Below, one piece after another: positions 18,530 through 33,324 of a stretch of DNA of 64,000 bases. Location of the stretch: positions 334,738-398,737 of the forward strand of contig NZ_AYWO01000005.1 of NCBI RefSeq assembly GCF_000502955.1. The letters are read 5' to 3'. Made by a program: the position numbers and the translations under genes. Numbering within the stretch: position 1 is the first letter of the stretch; every line of letters begins with the position of its first letter. Source of the stretch: Mesorhizobium sp. LNHC252B00 (GTDB lineage: Bacteria > Pseudomonadota > Alphaproteobacteria > Rhizobiales > Rhizobiaceae). A model generated the notes under the pieces. The model was given only the letters and a program-made list of their open reading frames with translations. It was not told the DNA's origin and made no database searches.

Positions 18530-19867
18530 ATGAAGGGCAGCACCTACGTGCAAGGAAATTCCAAGTCGCCGGAAACGGGGCGCCTACCCTCATCCGCCCT
18601 TCGGGCACCTTCGCCCTTTGAACAGGGAGAAGCGGAAGACGTCGCCATCGTCGGTGGCGGCATCATCGGTGTCTGCGCCGCCGCGGCTCTGGCCGAGGCG
18701 GGGCGCAAGGTCACGATCTTCGATCGGACCGGCATTTGCGAGGAGACGAGCTCAGGCAACGCCGCTGCCTTCGCCTTCTCCGACGTACTGCCGCTGGCGC
18801 ATAAGAGCATGATGCGGCAGCTGCCGAAATGGCTGGCCGATCCGCTCGGCCCGCTCAGCATTCCGCCCGCCTATCTGCCGAAACTTCTGCCTTGGCTGAT
18901 CCGCTTCTGGCGTGCCGGTGCGCCGGGGAAATACGAGGCTAGCCTTGCCGCTCAGGCGGGCATGATGAAGCTCGCCGAAGCGGAATGGATGGGCCTGCTC
19001 GATCGCTCCGGCACGCGAGGGATGCTGCGCGAGGACGGTTCGCTCGAACTCTACGAAAGCGAGGCCGAGTTTCAGGCCGGGTTGCCCGGCTGGGCGACGC
19101 GCGAGCGCTTCGGCATCGGCTTTAGCCATGTCGGGCGCGAGGAACTCGCCGCCTTGCAGCCGGGGCTTTCACCGCGCTTCGTCAAGGGCACTTTCGTGCC
19201 GGGATGGAAGACGGTCGCCGACCCGAAACTGCTCGGAAAAGCGGTGTGGGCCTATGCACAAACCAAGGGCGCCCGCTTTGAGATCGCTCGGATCGAGCGC
19301 GTTGCGACCAATCCGGAAGGTGCCGCGCTGACATTGGCCGACGGCACGACCAGGCAAGCCAGGCATCTTGTCATCGCCGCCGGCGCCTGGTCGCATCTGC
19401 TGGCGAGGCAACTCGGCGATCGCATTCCGCTTGAAACCGAGCGCGGCTACAACACGACGCTGCCGACGAGCGCCTTCGACGTGAAGCGGATGCTGATCTT
19501 CTCCGGACATGGCTTCGTCATCACGCCGCTCGAAACGGGGCTGCGCGTCGGCGGCGCCGTCGAACTCGGCGGCATCGAGCGACCTCCCAACTACAACAGG
19601 TCGAAGGCGTTGCTGCAGAAGGCGCAGAAATTCCTGCCGGGGCTCGATCCCTCAGGCGGGTGCGAATGGATGGGATTCCGCCCCTCGCTGCCGGATTCAG
19701 TGCCCGTCATCGGTCATGCATCGGGAAACCGGTCGGTGATTTATGCTTTCGGCCACGGCCATCTCGGCTTGACCCAGGCAGCAGCCACCGGACGGTTGAT
19801 CCGGGAACTCGTCCTGGGGCAGACTCCGCCGATCGATCTGGCCCCCTTCAGTCCATATCGGTTTTGA
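18530..19867 (+). CDS. hypO: FAD-dependent oxidase, probable cis-4-hydroxy-D-proline oxidase/dehydrogenase
   Basis: DAO/DadA-type flavoprotein: FAD motif VAIVGGGIIGVCAAAALAEAG, then TSSGNAAAFAFSD, and C-terminal GFRPSLPDSVPVIGHAS and FGHGHLGLTQAAATG. 445 residues, about 30 longer than relatives. The extra N-terminus (about residues 19-35) is encoded by a repeat-like sequence, and no in-frame start lies between it and the FAD motif, so it must be translated if this gene is expressed. A GTG at 18548 with AAGGG upstream is an alternative start to the ATG at 18530. Oxidises the D-epimer made by the neighbouring epimerase. Confidence 0.86.
   Translation: MKGSTYVQGNSKSPETGRLPSSALRAPSPFEQGEAEDVAIVGGGIIGVCAAAALAEAGRKVTIFDRTGICEETSSGNAAAFAFSDVLPLAHKSMMRQLPKWLADPLGPLSIPPAYLPKLLPWLIRFWRAGAPGKYEASLAAQAGMMKLAEAEWMGLLDRSGTRGMLREDGSLELYESEAEFQAGLPGWATRERFGIGFSHVGREELAALQPGLSPRFVKGTFVPGWKTVADPKLLGKAVWAYAQTKGARFEIARIERVATNPEGAALTLADGTTRQARHLVIAAGAWSHLLARQLGDRIPLETERGYNTTLPTSAFDVKRMLIFSGHGFVITPLETGLRVGGAVELGGIERPPNYNRSKALLQKAQKFLPGLDPSGGCEWMGFRPSLPDSVPVIGHASGNRSVIYAFGHGHLGLTQAAATGRLIRELVLGQTPPIDLAPFSPYRF
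18584..18631 (+). repeat. Intergenic-type repeat lying inside the hypO reading frame
   Basis: The sequence CTACCCTCATCCGCCCTTCGG and the following CACCTTCGCCC...AGGGAGAAG resemble the very common rhizobial repeat that normally lies between genes. A small hairpin GCCC-TTC-GGGC is at 18596-18606, and an imperfect CCTTCGCCCT/AGGGAGAAG dyad follows. Its reading frame is open and encodes about residues 19-35 of the hypO product. Confidence 0.6.
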
Positions 19868-19899
19868 TTTTCGTGGGTTTTGATTTTTCGAGGAGCGTG

Positions 19900-20901
19900 A
19901 TGGCCAAGAAATCCTTCTTCTGCATAGACGGCCACACCTGCGGCAATCCGGTGAGGCTGGTCGCCGGTGGCGGCCCGCTGCTGCAGGGCTCGACGATGAT
20001 GGAACGGCGAGCGCATTTTCTGGCCGAGTATGACTGGATCCGCACCGGGCTGATGTTCGAGCCGCGTGGCCATGACGTGATGTCCGGCTCGATCCTCTAT
20101 CCGCCGACGCGCGAGGATTGCGACATCGCAATCCTGTTCATCGAGACCTCTGGCTGCCTGCCGATGTGCGGCCACGGCACCATCGGCACGGTGACGATGG
20201 CGATCGAGCACGGGCTAATCAAGCCGAAGACGCCGGGGGTGCTTCGGCTCGACACGCCGGCCGGCCTGGTCATCGCCGAATACAAGCAGGTCGGCGACTA
20301 TGTCGAGGAGGTGCGCATCACCAATGTGCCGTCTTTCCTCTATGCGGAAGGGCTGACGGTCGAATGCCCGCAGCTCGGCGAAATCGCCGTCGATGTAGCC
20401 TATGGCGGCAACTTCTACGCCATCGTCGAGCCGCAGAAGAACTATCGCGACATGGCCGACCATTCGGCCGGCGACTTCATCGCCTGGAGCCCGGTGGTGC
20501 GGCAGCGGCTCAATGAGAAATATTCCTTCGTGCATCCCGAGAACCCTGGCATCAACCGGCTGTCGCATATGCTGTGGACCGGCGCGCCGACCAACCCCGA
20601 GGCCGACGCCCGCAACGCCGTGTTCTACGGCGACAAGGCGATCGACCGCTCACCCTGTGGCACCGGCACCTCGGCGCGGATGGCGCAGCTTCATGCAAAG
20701 GGCAAACTCAAGGCCGGCGACAGCTTCGTTCATGAATCGATCATCGGTTCGCTGTTCAAGGGCAAGGTCGAAAAGGACGTCACCGTCGCGGGCAAACCGG
20801 CAATTGTTCCCTCGATCGGTGGCTGGGCGCGAATGACCGGATTGAACACCATTTTCATCGACGATCGCGATCCGTTCGCGCATGGTTTTGTGGTCAAGTG
20901 A
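19900..20901 (+). CDS. hypE: 4-hydroxyproline 2-epimerase (proline racemase family)
   Basis: Interconverts trans-4-hydroxy-L-proline and cis-4-hydroxy-D-proline, the first catabolic step. 333 residues. Both catalytic cysteines of true epimerases are present, Cys90 in PMCGHGTIG and Cys253 in DRSPCGTGTSARMA; trans-3-hydroxyproline dehydratases have Thr at the first position, so that activity is disfavoured. The ATG at 19900 has AGGAGC upstream; the longer frame from 19660 overlaps hypO and is rejected. It is the last gene of the hyp cluster. Confidence 0.93.
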   Translation: MAKKSFFCIDGHTCGNPVRLVAGGGPLLQGSTMMERRAHFLAEYDWIRTGLMFEPRGHDVMSGSILYPPTREDCDIAILFIETSGCLPMCGHGTIGTVTMAIEHGLIKPKTPGVLRLDTPAGLVIAEYKQVGDYVEEVRITNVPSFLYAEGLTVECPQLGEIAVDVAYGGNFYAIVEPQKNYRDMADHSAGDFIAWSPVVRQRLNEKYSFVHPENPGINRLSHMLWTGAPTNPEADARNAVFYGDKAIDRSPCGTGTSARMAQLHAKGKLKAGDSFVHESIIGSLFKGKVEKDVTVAGKPAIVPSIGGWARMTGLNTIFIDDRDPFAHGFVVK

Positions 20902-21235
20902 AGGGAAACTTGACCCTACGGAAAGGAGCGGAACGAAAAACGGACTATGTCAGTAACGCAACGATTCTTCTCATCACCTAATTTTGACGGCGATTTCTTC
21001 GAAACGAGGCGCATGATGCGGTCGAATCGTCAAAGACATTGCGTTATGCCAATGGTAGGGTCCGCGATAGTCCAGGGGTCGGATACGGAAAAACGGGCAA
21101 TCAGACGGCGTGTCGGCAAAACACGCACGACGATTGAAAAATGACGTTGCAATCCGGGCTCGAAACTTTACGACTAGGGGAAATACGAAAAGGAATGCGT
21201 CTGCATGGGCGACATTCCAGGGGAGCCACGTACAC
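20902..21235 (+). other. Intergenic region upstream of livH with nested dyads
   Basis: 334 bases with no supported gene. Nested inverted repeats are visible: TAACGCAA (20954-20961) with TTGCGTTA (21039-21046), and inside them TTTGACG (20983-20989) with CGTCAAA (21028-21034). A weak promoter-like pair TTGCAA (21147) and TACGAC (21169) lies nearer livH. Short frames here show no codon bias or family resemblance. Confidence 0.5.
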
Positions 21236-22138
<903 letters not shown>

Positions 22139-22142
22139 GACC

Positions 22143-23737
<1,595 letters not shown>

Positions 23738-23738
<1 letters not shown>

Positions 23739-25288
23739 TGAACGCGAATCCGTCCATGAACGAGGCCATCCTGCAGGTCGAGCATCTGTCGATGAAGTTC
23801 GGCGGCCTGGTCGCCATCGGCGACTTGTCCTTCGTCGCCAAGCGCGGTGAAATCACCGCGCTGATCGGACCCAACGGTGCCGGCAAGACCACCGTGTTCA
23901 ACTGCATCACCGGCTTCTACAAGCCGTCGGAAGGCATGATCACGCTTAACCGGAACGACGGCTCGAGCTATTTGCTCGAACGCCTGCCCAACCATGAGAT
24001 CCCGGCACGCGCCAAGGTGGCGCGCACCTTCCAGAACATCCGCCTGTTCTCGGGCATGACGCTGCTGGAGAACCTGCTGGTCGCGCAGCACAACAAGCTG
24101 ATGAAGGCCTCGGGCTATACGATCCTGGGCCTGTTCGGCTTCAGCGGCTACCGCAGGGCCTCGGCCGAATCGGTGGATCTGGCCAAGCATTGGCTGGAGA
24201 AGGCCGATCTTGTCGATCGCGCCGACGATCCGGCCGGCGATCTGCCCTACGGTGCGCAGCGCCGCCTCGAGATTGCGCGCGCCATGTGCACGGGGCCGGA
24301 GCTTCTGTGCCTCGACGAGCCGGCGGCCGGACTCAATCCGAAGGAATCGGCGGCGCTCAACGAACTGTTGATCGACATCAAGGACACATCAGGCGCCTCG
24401 ATCCTGTTGATCGAGCACGATATGTCGGTGGTCATGCAGATCTCGGACCATGTCGTTGTTCTGGAATATGGCCGCAAGATCTCCGACGGCAGCCCGCAGT
24501 CGGTGCGTACCGACCCGCGCGTCATCGCAGCCTATCTCGGCGTCGACGACGAGGACGTCGAGTCGGTGCTGACTGAAGTCGGCGACGAAGACGTCATCGA
24601 ACAGCTCGATACCGGACCGGATGCCGCACACGGCCCGGGAACATCATCATCGTATCTCGCCGGGCCGGTGACCGACACGGTCGGCCACAGTTCAGGCGAG
24701 CGGGTCACGGTGGCCAAAGGCGCGTCAAAGGCCGGTCAGGTCGACGCAAAATCGCTCGCCGCGGCAGACAAGGCGGCCTCGCTGGCGGCGGTGCCGGCCG
24801 CGCCTCGCGCTCCGGCGGCGAAGGCAAAGCCTGCTCCGAAAGCTGCACCAAAGGCGGCAGCCGGAACGGCGGTGAAGTCGACTGCGCCGACCAAGCGGGC
24901 AGCCAAGGTCCCTTCCGCGAAGGCGCCTGCGGCGGCGGCAGGAGGAATCTCCAACCGGCTGCCAGCGCCTCGCGGTGGCAAGGCCGACAATTTGACCCGT
25001 ATCAAGGGCATCGGTTCGGTCAACGAGAAGAAGCTCAACGATCACGGTATATTCCACTTCGACCAGATCGGCGCCTGGAAAAAGGCCGACGTCGAGGCTG
25101 CTGAAGCCTATCTCGCCTTTGACGGACGCATCGCACGTGAGGAATGGGTCAAGCAGGCCAGGCTGCTCAGCCAGGGCAAAGACACGGAATTCTCGCGCCG
25201 CGTCGATGCGGGCAAGGTGGCGACCAGCCATGCTTCCGGAAAAACTGCTGCCAAGCCTGTGGCGGGCAAGCGCGGGGGGAGCAAGTGA
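23738..25288 (+). CDS. livG: LivG ATPase with a C-terminal helix-hairpin-helix extension
   Basis: 516 residues, about twice the usual LivG. Residues about 8-265 are the ABC domain: Walker A GPNGAGKTT, the LivG-type signature PYGAQRRLEIARAM, Walker B LLCLDEPAAGL, and the H-loop LIEHDMSVV. A 150-residue Ala/Pro/Lys-rich linker follows. Residues about 416-478 form a compact domain with the HhH-like motif LTRIKGIGSVNEKKLNDHGI and YLAFDGRIAREEWVKQARLL. A similar module ends NuoE or L21 proteins in many alphaproteobacteria. The start overlaps the livM stop by 1 base. Confidence 0.94.
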
Positions 25289-26016
25289 TGGCCGGGACAA
25301 CGCTGCTCGATATCAAGGGCGTGCAGACCTACTATGGCAATATCCGGGCGCTTAACGGCGTCGATGTCACCGTGAAGGAAGGTGAGATCGTTGCGCTGAT
25401 CGGTGCCAACGGCGCCGGCAAGTCGACGCTGATGATGACCATTTTTGGCGCCCCGCGGGCTCGCGGCGGCACCATCACCTTTGCCGGCACCGACATCACC
25501 CAGATGCCGACGCATGAGATCGCGCGCATGCGCATTGCGCAGTCGCCCGAAGGCCGGCGCATCTTTCCGCGCATGACGGTGATGGAAAACCTGCAGATGG
25601 GCGCCAGCCTCGACAACCTCAAACACTATGACGAGGACGTCGAGAAGGTGTTCAAGCTGTTCCCGCGGCTGAAGGAGCGCATAGCCCAGCGCGGCGGCAC
25701 GCTGTCGGGCGGCGAGCAGCAGATGCTGTCGATCGGACGCGCGCTGATGGCACGGCCGAAGCTGCTTTTGCTTGACGAACCGTCGCTGGGTCTGGCGCCG
25801 CTGATCGTCAAGCAAATCTTCGACGCGATCCGCGAACTGAACCGCACCCAGGGACTTACCGTGTTCCTTGTCGAGCAGAATGCCTTCGGCGCGCTGAAAC
25901 TCGCCACGCGGGGCTATGTCATGGTCAACGGGAATGTGACGATGAGCGGCACCGGCAAGGAACTGCTCGCCAATCCAGAAGTGCGCGCCGCCTATCTCGA
26001 AGGCGGACATCACTGA
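25288..26016 (+). CDS. livF: Branched-chain amino acid ABC transporter ATPase LivF
   Basis: 242 residues, standard length for the second ATPase of the system. Walker A GANGAGKST, signature LSGGEQQMLSIGRAL, Walker B LLLLDEPSLGL and H-loop VEQNAFGAL are all intact. The start at 25288 shares one base with the livG stop (TGATG), indicating translational coupling. The longer frame from 25144 overlaps livG and is rejected. Confidence 0.97.
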   Translation: MAGTTLLDIKGVQTYYGNIRALNGVDVTVKEGEIVALIGANGAGKSTLMMTIFGAPRARGGTITFAGTDITQMPTHEIARMRIAQSPEGRRIFPRMTVMENLQMGASLDNLKHYDEDVEKVFKLFPRLKERIAQRGGTLSGGEQQMLSIGRALMARPKLLLLDEPSLGLAPLIVKQIFDAIRELNRTQGLTVFLVEQNAFGALKLATRGYVMVNGNVTMSGTGKELLANPEVRAAYLEGGHH

Positions 26017-26069
26017 ATTTGAAGCGGAATGTGTGCGTTCGGTGTTCCGCTCCAAATCGTTTGTTTGTC

Positions 26070-26113
26070 GCATGATCCTTGTCCGAAAAGTCTGCAACCT
26101 TTCGGGATCATGC
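26070..26113 (+). repeat. Small imperfect palindrome with GCATGATCC ends
   Basis: Outer arms GCATGATCC (26070-26078) and GGATCATGC (26105-26113) are perfect; inner arms CCGAAA.G (26083) and C.TTTCGG (26099-26105) extend the dyad. This form, with CCGAAAA and TTTCGG inside ATGATC ends, is a frequent intergenic element in rhizobia. It lies between livF and the small membrane protein gene. Confidence 0.75.
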
Positions 26114-26128
26114 TAAGGAGACTTCATC

Positions 26129-26476
26129 ATGCAGGGCATTCTCTATGAGGAACCCTCGATCTGGCAGTTCTTCTTCGTCACCTGTCTGCTCGGCGGCTGG
26201 GCGGCGTGGATGACGGGCAAGGCCAGTGCCCAGACATGGCGCAGCTTCGTCCAGTTGTTTGCCTATATGCTGGGGCTCGGCATCGGCATCCGCTTCATCC
26301 ATCACGCGCTGTTCGGCGGCACGATGTTCTCGCTGCAATACTATGTCGTCGATACAATCGTGCTGATGATACTCGGTTTTGTCGGCTTTCAATACACGCG
26401 CACCAACCAGATGGTGACGCAATATAATTGGCTCTACGAGAGAGCTTCAATCTTGAGCTGGAAACCGAAAGGTTGA
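26129..26476 (+). CDS. Small membrane protein in liv operon (DUF6867-like)
   Basis: 115 residues with three hydrophobic segments (about 12-32, 42-62 and 75-95) and a polar C-terminus. A ribosome site AAGGAG stands 9 bases before the ATG. The gene is wedged between livF and livK in the same direction, and I recall a similar small gene at this place in other rhizobia, so it probably belongs to the transporter. I am not certain of the family name, and no biochemical function is known to me. Confidence 0.75.
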   Translation: MQGILYEEPSIWQFFFVTCLLGGWAAWMTGKASAQTWRSFVQLFAYMLGLGIGIRFIHHALFGGTMFSLQYYVVDTIVLMILGFVGFQYTRTNQMVTQYNWLYERASILSWKPKG

Positions 26477-26613
26477 CGTTCATCATTAGCGCCGCATCGA
26501 AATTGAATCGGCGTGACAAGTGCCTGAAAATCGGCAAACTATGCTTTCTGCGATAAGGGTGGGCATCGCATGAAAGCTTCATCCACGCCCACTCCGTAAA
26601 TGGGAGCGTTTAA

Positions 26614-27732
26614 ATGAAAAAGTCACTTTTGTCCGCCGTCGCCCTGACCGCGCTGGTCGCGTTTGGCGGCAGCGCGTGGGCTGACGTCCTGATCGGCGTA
26701 GCCGGCCCGATCACCGGCCCGAACGCCGCCTTCGGCGCGCAGCTTCAGAAGGGTGCGGAAGCCGCTGTCGCCGACATCAATGCCAAGGGCGGCATCAATG
26801 GCGAGCAGATCAAGCTCGAAGTCGGCGACGACGTCTCCGATCCGAAGCAGGGCATCTCGGTTGCCAATAAGTTCGTCGGCGACGGTGTCAAGTTCGTGGT
26901 CGGGCACTTCAACTCGGGCGTCTCGATCCCGGCATCGGAAGTCTATGCGGAAAACGGCATCGTCGAGATCACCCCGGCTGCCACCAACCCGAAGTTCACC
27001 GAGCGCGGCCTGTGGAACGTGTTCCGCACCTGCGGACGCGACGACCAGCAGGGTAGCATCGCCGGCGCTTATCTCGCCGCGAACTTCAAGGACGCCAAGA
27101 TCGCCGTCGTGCACGACAAGACCACCTACGGTCAGGGCCTTGCCGACGAAACCAAGAAGGCGATGAATGCCAAGGGCCTGACGGAAGTCATGTACGAAGG
27201 CATCAATGTCGGCGACAAGGACTTCTCGGCACTGATCGCCAAGATGAAGGAAGCTGGCGTAACCATCATCTACTGGGGTGGCCTGCACACCGAAGCCGGT
27301 CTGATCATCCGCCAGGCGGCCGACCAGGGCCTCAAGGCGACGTTGGTTTCCGGCGACGGCATCGTGTCGAACGAACTGGCTTCGATCGCAGGTGACGCGG
27401 TTGCGGGCACGCTCAACACGTTCGGCCCGGACCCGCGCCTGATCCCCGCCAACAAGGAACTCGTCGAGAAGTTCCGCGCGCAGGGCTTCGAGCCGGAAGC
27501 CTACACGCTCTACTCCTACGCCGCCGTACAGGCGCTCGCCGAAGCAGCGACCGCTGCCAAGTCGAACGACCCGCAGGCAGTTGCCAAGGCGATGCATGAA
27601 AACGGCCCGTTCAAGACCGTGCTCGGCGACCTGTCCTATGACGCCAAGGGCGACCCGACGCTGCCTGGCTACGTCATGTACGAATGGAAGAAGGGCGACG
27701 ACGGCAAGTACACCTACATCCAGAAGATGTAA
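26614..27732 (+). CDS. livK: Branched-chain amino acid substrate-binding protein
   Basis: Periplasmic receptor for the LivHMGF transporter. 372 residues: signal peptide (about 1-23, ending GSAWA), then the type I periplasmic-binding fold beginning [30 protein letters not shown]-type substrate region ([15 protein letters not shown]), [13 protein letters not shown] and [14 protein letters not shown] match the LivK/LivJ family. It has its own 137-base leader and a strong terminator behind it, consistent with higher expression than the membrane parts. Confidence 0.95.
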   Translation: MKKSLLSAVALTALVAFGGSAWADVLIGVAGPITGPNAAFGAQLQKGAEAAVADINAKGGINGEQIKLEVGDDVSDPKQGISVANKFVGDGVKFVVGHFNSGVSIPASEVYAENGIVEITPAATNPKFTERGLWNVFRTCGRDDQQGSIAGAYLAANFKDAKIAVVHDKTTYGQGLADETKKAMNAKGLTEVMYEGINVGDKDFSALIAKMKEAGVTIIYWGGLHTEAGLIIRQAADQGLKATLVSGDGIVSNELASIAGDAVAGTLNTFGPDPRLIPANKELVEKFRAQGFEPEAYTLYSYAAVQALAEAATAAKSNDPQAVAKAMHENGPFKTVLGDLSYDAKGDPTLPGYVMYEWKKGDDGKYTYIQKM

Positions 27733-27756
27733 GCTCGTCAGTCTCCAAGCTTTACA

Positions 27757-27793
27757 GATGCCCGGCGCTTCGCGCCGGGCATCTTACTTTTTT
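27757..27793 (+). terminator. Rho-independent terminator after livK
   Basis: Perfect 12-base stem GATGCCCGGCGC (27757-27768) and GCGCCGGGCATC (27772-27783), loop TTC, followed by TTACTTTTTT. It ends the liv gene group 25 bases after the livK stop. Confidence 0.95.
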
Positions 27794-28036
27794 CCCCTGT
27801 TGCCTCGCCATCGAGGCCGGCAGACCAATGCAGCCCGCGCCTTTAGCCCGGAAACGATCGCGCTTTGACCGGTGGTGCCCAGCGCTTCGCTGCATGTTCG
27901 AATGAATGCGCCTGCCTTTGGCGCAAGATTCCATTTCAATCGGTTTAAGTGCGCGTCAATTTCGTTTGCACTGCAGCATTTTCACGCTAATCATTGCGCC
28001 GATTTCTGTTCCCTTCCGTTGCTGGAGCCTCAGTCC
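27794..28036 (+). other. Leader region of pyruvate carboxylase gene, no gene seen
   Basis: With the terminator before it, this makes about 300 bases between livK and pyc. A longer open frame from 27872 runs into pyc, but its N-terminal 55 residues have no resemblance to the family. GGAG at 28024 serves the TTG start. No clear promoter was assigned. Confidence 0.5.
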
Positions 28037-31495
<3,459 letters not shown>

Positions 31496-31656
31496 GAAAA
31501 GGCGACCGTAGAGCCCATTCTGTCCGCACCTGGCGGCAGCCTTTCATGCAGCATCGATAACGGCTTGACCCGCCGCCGCTGGTCGGGCATCGAACCGGCT
31601 CAAATTTGCCGCCGTCGTCAACCGAGTCGCGGCGCGAAAAACGATGTGGAGAAAAA

Positions 31657-31917
31657 ATGGCCGACGATATTACCGATACCAGCCAGACTGTTGCCGCCGG
31701 CCAGCTGCGTGCCTTCATCGAGCGCATAGAGCGGCTCGAAGAAGAGAAGAAGACCATTTCCGACGACATCAAGGAAGTGTTTGCCGAGGCCAAAGGCACC
31801 GGCTTCGACACCAAGGCGATGCGCACGATCATCCGGCTGCGCAAGAAGGACCAGGCCGAACGCCAGGAGGAGGAAACCATCCTCGACCTGTACAAGGCCG
31901 CACTGGGCATGGTCTAG
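31657..31917 (+). CDS. gapR: GapR-like chromosome-structuring protein (DUF2312/UPF0335)
   Basis: 86 residues. The segment [22 protein letters not shown] followed by [20 protein letters not shown] and [16 protein letters not shown] is the DUF2312 signature. In Caulobacter GapR binds AT-rich, overtwisted DNA and is needed for replication-fork progress. The start at 31657 is at MADDITD with GGAGAAAAA upstream; an in-frame start at 31606 would add 17 polar residues. Largely helical, forming coiled-coil dimers in the family. Confidence 0.92.
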   Translation: MADDITDTSQTVAAGQLRAFIERIERLEEEKKTISDDIKEVFAEAKGTGFDTKAMRTIIRLRKKDQAERQEEETILDLYKAALGMV

Positions 31918-31963
31918 GGCCAGCCAGCCCCGGCGCCGACGCCGGAGATACGGTTTTGGAGCC

Positions 31964-32404
31964 ATGAGCGAATTCGACTTCGGCGCCCGACGCGCCTCTG
32001 AATTTCGCCAGCGCGGCTTCTGGGCGCTGTTCGCCGAACGGCACCCGGAAGAAAAAGCCCTGATGGCGAGGCGCGGACCGTGGTTCTGGCAGCGCGGGCT
32101 GCCCGACTTCGCATTGGTCCTTTCCATGTATGTCGCGCCGGCACAGAACCATGTCGGCGTCTTCTTCGGCCGCAACGAGAAGTTCGGCGCCACGCAAGCC
32201 TGGTCGCGACTGAAGCCGTTCCAGGCGGCGATTGAAGACAGGCTGAAACTCAGGCCGGAACAGAGTTGCGAAGGCCTCGGCATCAATTCGATGTGGCGGG
32301 TGAACTGTTATGCCGAGGACAATTGGCCGGCGATGACCGACTGGCTGGTGACCGAATGTTCGCGTATCGAACGTGCGGTCACAGAAGTCCTGGGGCAGGG
32401 GTAG
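31964..32404 (+). CDS. Conserved hypothetical protein, possibly DUF4268-like
   Basis: 146 residues starting MSEFDFGARR, 46 bases after gapR. No signal peptide or membrane segment. It is Trp/Phe-rich and has an alpha/beta look (FWALFAERHPEEKALMARRG, HVGVFFGRNEKFGATQAWSRL, NCYAEDNWPAMTDWLVTEC). The pattern of an N-terminal helix pair and a central beta strand before K.AAIEDRL recalls DUF4268, but I am not sure. A frame beginning at 31781 overlaps gapR and is rejected. Confidence 0.75.
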   Translation: MSEFDFGARRASEFRQRGFWALFAERHPEEKALMARRGPWFWQRGLPDFALVLSMYVAPAQNHVGVFFGRNEKFGATQAWSRLKPFQAAIEDRLKLRPEQSCEGLGINSMWRVNCYAEDNWPAMTDWLVTECSRIERAVTEVLGQG

Positions 32405-32411
32405 ATATCAG

Positions 32412-32723
32412 GTGTTGCCAGACGGCGTCGGATCCTTCTTCCGCTCACGCTGGCAAGGCCGGGTGCCGCTCGACCGGCTGTTCTGGCGCGACCTTGCCCT
32501 TGTCGGTACCGCGCTCAACGTCGCGTCCGCGGTAGCAGCGATTATCCTGCTTGCGCTGAAGCTGCCGCTTGTGCTGGTCCTGGCGGTGCATTTCGCGCTG
32601 GTGCCCTACAATATCTTCCTGACCTTTGCCGTCTGGCGAACCACGGAAAGGGCCAGTGGCATCAAGGCCTCGTTGATGACGCTCGGGGCTACACTGTGGC
32701 TGATCCTGACGGTAGTGGTCTGA
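32412..32723 (+). CDS. Small membrane protein, unknown function
   Basis: 103 residues from a GTG at 32412 (a TTG directly follows). Three hydrophobic segments are visible (about residues 28-52, 54-73 and 83-102), with a basic N-terminus. The start is only 7 bases after the previous gene, so the two may be co-transcribed. No family recognised. An ATG 39 bases upstream in frame lies inside the preceding gene and is less likely. Confidence 0.65.
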   Translation: MLPDGVGSFFRSRWQGRVPLDRLFWRDLALVGTALNVASAVAAIILLALKLPLVLVLAVHFALVPYNIFLTFAVWRTTERASGIKASLMTLGATLWLILTVVV

Positions 32724-32764
32724 GCGAGCATCGACCGCACCAGCCAATTTCACGGATCGCAGAC

Positions 32765-32789
32765 AAAAAGGGCGGCCGCAGCCGCCCTT
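32765..32789 (-). terminator. Rho-independent terminator for msrB
   Basis: Stem of 9 pairs, AAGGGCGGC (32768-32776) with GCCGCCCTT (32781-32789), loop CGCA. Read on the minus strand the stem ends in a run of T (complement of 32765-32769), right for msrB, which ends at 32815. On the plus strand no T-run follows. Confidence 0.85.
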
Positions 32790-32814
32790 CCCATCTATCC
32801 CCCGATCGTTTGGC

Positions 32815-33219
32815 TCAAGCCGCCGGCTCGAATTTCAGCGCCACGCCGTTGATGCAATAGCGCAGGCCGGTCGGCGGCGGGCCGTCCTCGAAGACATGGC
32901 CGAGATGGCTGCCGCAGCGAGCGCAGTGGCATTCGGTGCGGACCATGCCGTAGCTGCGGTCGACAGTGTTCTCGACCGAGCCCGGTACCGGGTCGTTGAA
33001 GCTCGGCCAGCCGGTTCCGCTCTCGAACTTCAGTTTGGATTCAAACAAAGGCTGATCGCAGCCGACGCAGGAAAAGGTGCCGGCGCGCTTCTCGTAAAGC
33101 AAGGCGCAGCTTCCTGGCCGCTCGGTGCCGTGGCCGCGCATGACGGCATATTGCTCCGGCGTCAGCCGGGCGCGCCATTCAGCGTCGGTGCGGGTTACGG
33201 GGTAGGTATGGGTGTCCAT
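32815..33219 (-). CDS. msrB: Peptide-methionine (R)-S-oxide reductase MsrB
   Basis: Reduces methionine-R-sulfoxide in proteins. 134 residues, single MsrB domain without a signal peptide, so cytoplasmic. Two zinc-binding CxxC pairs are present (CVGCDQP and CARCGSH). The substrate motif SGTGWPSF and the catalytic Cys in [12 protein letters not shown] are intact. It is alone on its strand, with its own terminator. Confidence 0.96.
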   Translation of the reverse strand: MDTHTYPVTRTDAEWRARLTPEQYAVMRGHGTERPGSCALLYEKRAGTFSCVGCDQPLFESKLKFESGTGWPSFNDPVPGSVENTVDRSYGMVRTECHCARCGSHLGHVFEDGPPPTGLRYCINGVALKFEPAA

Positions 33220-33324
33220 TCGATCTCCTCAGCCTTGCCGGCTCGTTATTGGTTGCAGCCTCGTATTCGCACCAAGATAGGCATTTGTTACGCGTCTGCC
33301 CAGTTCCGAGAAGGCGCGCAAGGT

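Noticed and set aside
17562-18608. 348-residue minus-strand frame opposite hypD
   Set aside because: It lies over the operator and the DapA-family gene; no recognisable domain.
19900-20901. Proline-racemase-family gene as trans-3-hydroxyproline dehydratase
   Set aside because: Both catalytic Cys residues are present; the dehydratase has Thr at the first position.
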